From positions 1-8,073 of the forward strand of contig CANGNU010000041.1 in NCBI GenBank assembly GCA_947455365.1: 8,073 nt of DNA, read 5' to 3'. The notes beneath the pieces are model-generated. The model searched no databases. It saw nothing but the letters and a program-made list of their open reading frames with translations, and was not told the origin of the DNA. Source of the stretch: Rickettsiales bacterium (lineage in GTDB: Bacteria; Pseudomonadota; Alphaproteobacteria; Rickettsiales; UBA1997). Below are positions 7,916 through 8,073 of this stretch, piece by piece (the first letter of the stretch is position 1; each line of letters opens with the position of its first letter). The position numbers and the translations under genes were made by a program.

Positions 7916-8073
7916 ATGTCAAAAGCAGTTAAATTAGTTATTGTTTTAGCGATTGCAGCAGTGTCATTTGTTGTTGGCGTTAAATCTTCTGAGCAAGTAA
8001 AAAGCCACGCTAGCTGGATGTTTGAAAGCAAAGATGATGAAGTTGCTTTGCCTGATCTTTCTAACGAAGAAAT
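7916..8073 (+). CDS. Hypothetical small exported or membrane-anchored protein (3' end cut by window)
   Basis: An ATG at 7916 opens a frame that stays open to the end of the window (52 codons plus 2 bases). The N terminus is MSKAVKLVIVLAIAAVSFVV: two lysines followed by a hydrophobic run at about residues 6-21, as in a signal peptide or N-terminal membrane anchor. No clear AxA signal-peptidase site or lipobox cysteine follows, so an uncleaved anchor is possible. The next 30 or so residues are polar and acidic (for example SKDDEVALPDLSNEE). The gene lies 77 bases after pdhC on the same strand and has no Shine-Dalgarno sequence. I do not recognise the family, and the missing C-terminal part would be needed to name it. 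Confidence 0.65.
   Translation, partial: MSKAVKLVIVLAIAAVSFVVGVKSSEQVKSHASWMFESKDDEVALPDLSNEE

Noticed and set aside
1..8073. CRISPR array, tRNA, rRNA or insertion sequence
   Set aside because: I saw no regularly spaced direct repeats, no tRNA or rRNA-like sequence and no transposase reading frame on either strand.

Overview
The window looks like chromosomal DNA of an AT-rich alphaproteobacterium (by eye about 40% GC), possibly a member of or relative to the Rickettsiales. Three things support this. The RpoC carries the large proteobacterial insertion inside the trigger loop. The pyruvate dehydrogenase E2 begins with the [18 protein letters not shown] lipoyl domain typical of alphaproteobacteria, including Rickettsia. 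That E2 gene also stands apart from pdhA/pdhB, as I recall it does in Rickettsia. The order-level assignment is an inference, not shown by the sequence alone.

Layout, all genes on the + strand: (1) 1-3699, the 3' part of rpoC (RNA polymerase beta'), cut by the window edge. (2) 3728-3763, a strong rho-independent terminator. (3) 3764-4001, a non-coding stretch holding a 122-bp GC-rich imperfect palindrome (3790-3911) and a short inverted repeat (3972-3991). (4) 4002-5003, a YejE-type peptide/microcin C ABC transporter permease. (5) 5043-6548, a serine hydrolase of the beta-lactamase/penicillin-binding family with unusual arginine codon use and a C-terminal extension. (6) 6594-7838, pdhC (dihydrolipoamide acetyltransferase). 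(7) From 7916, the start of a small protein with an N-terminal hydrophobic segment, cut by the window end.

The genes do not form one obvious pathway: transcription, peptide import, a hydrolase and central carbon metabolism sit side by side. yejE, the hydrolase gene and pdhC are separated by only 39 and 45 bases with no terminator visible between them, so they may be co-transcribed. The rpoC terminator separates them from the rpo operon. None of the four complete starts has a clear Shine-Dalgarno sequence.

I see no CRISPR array, tRNA, rRNA, insertion sequence or recognisable defence system. The two items most worth a second look are the GC-rich palindrome after rpoC and the beta-lactamase-like gene.
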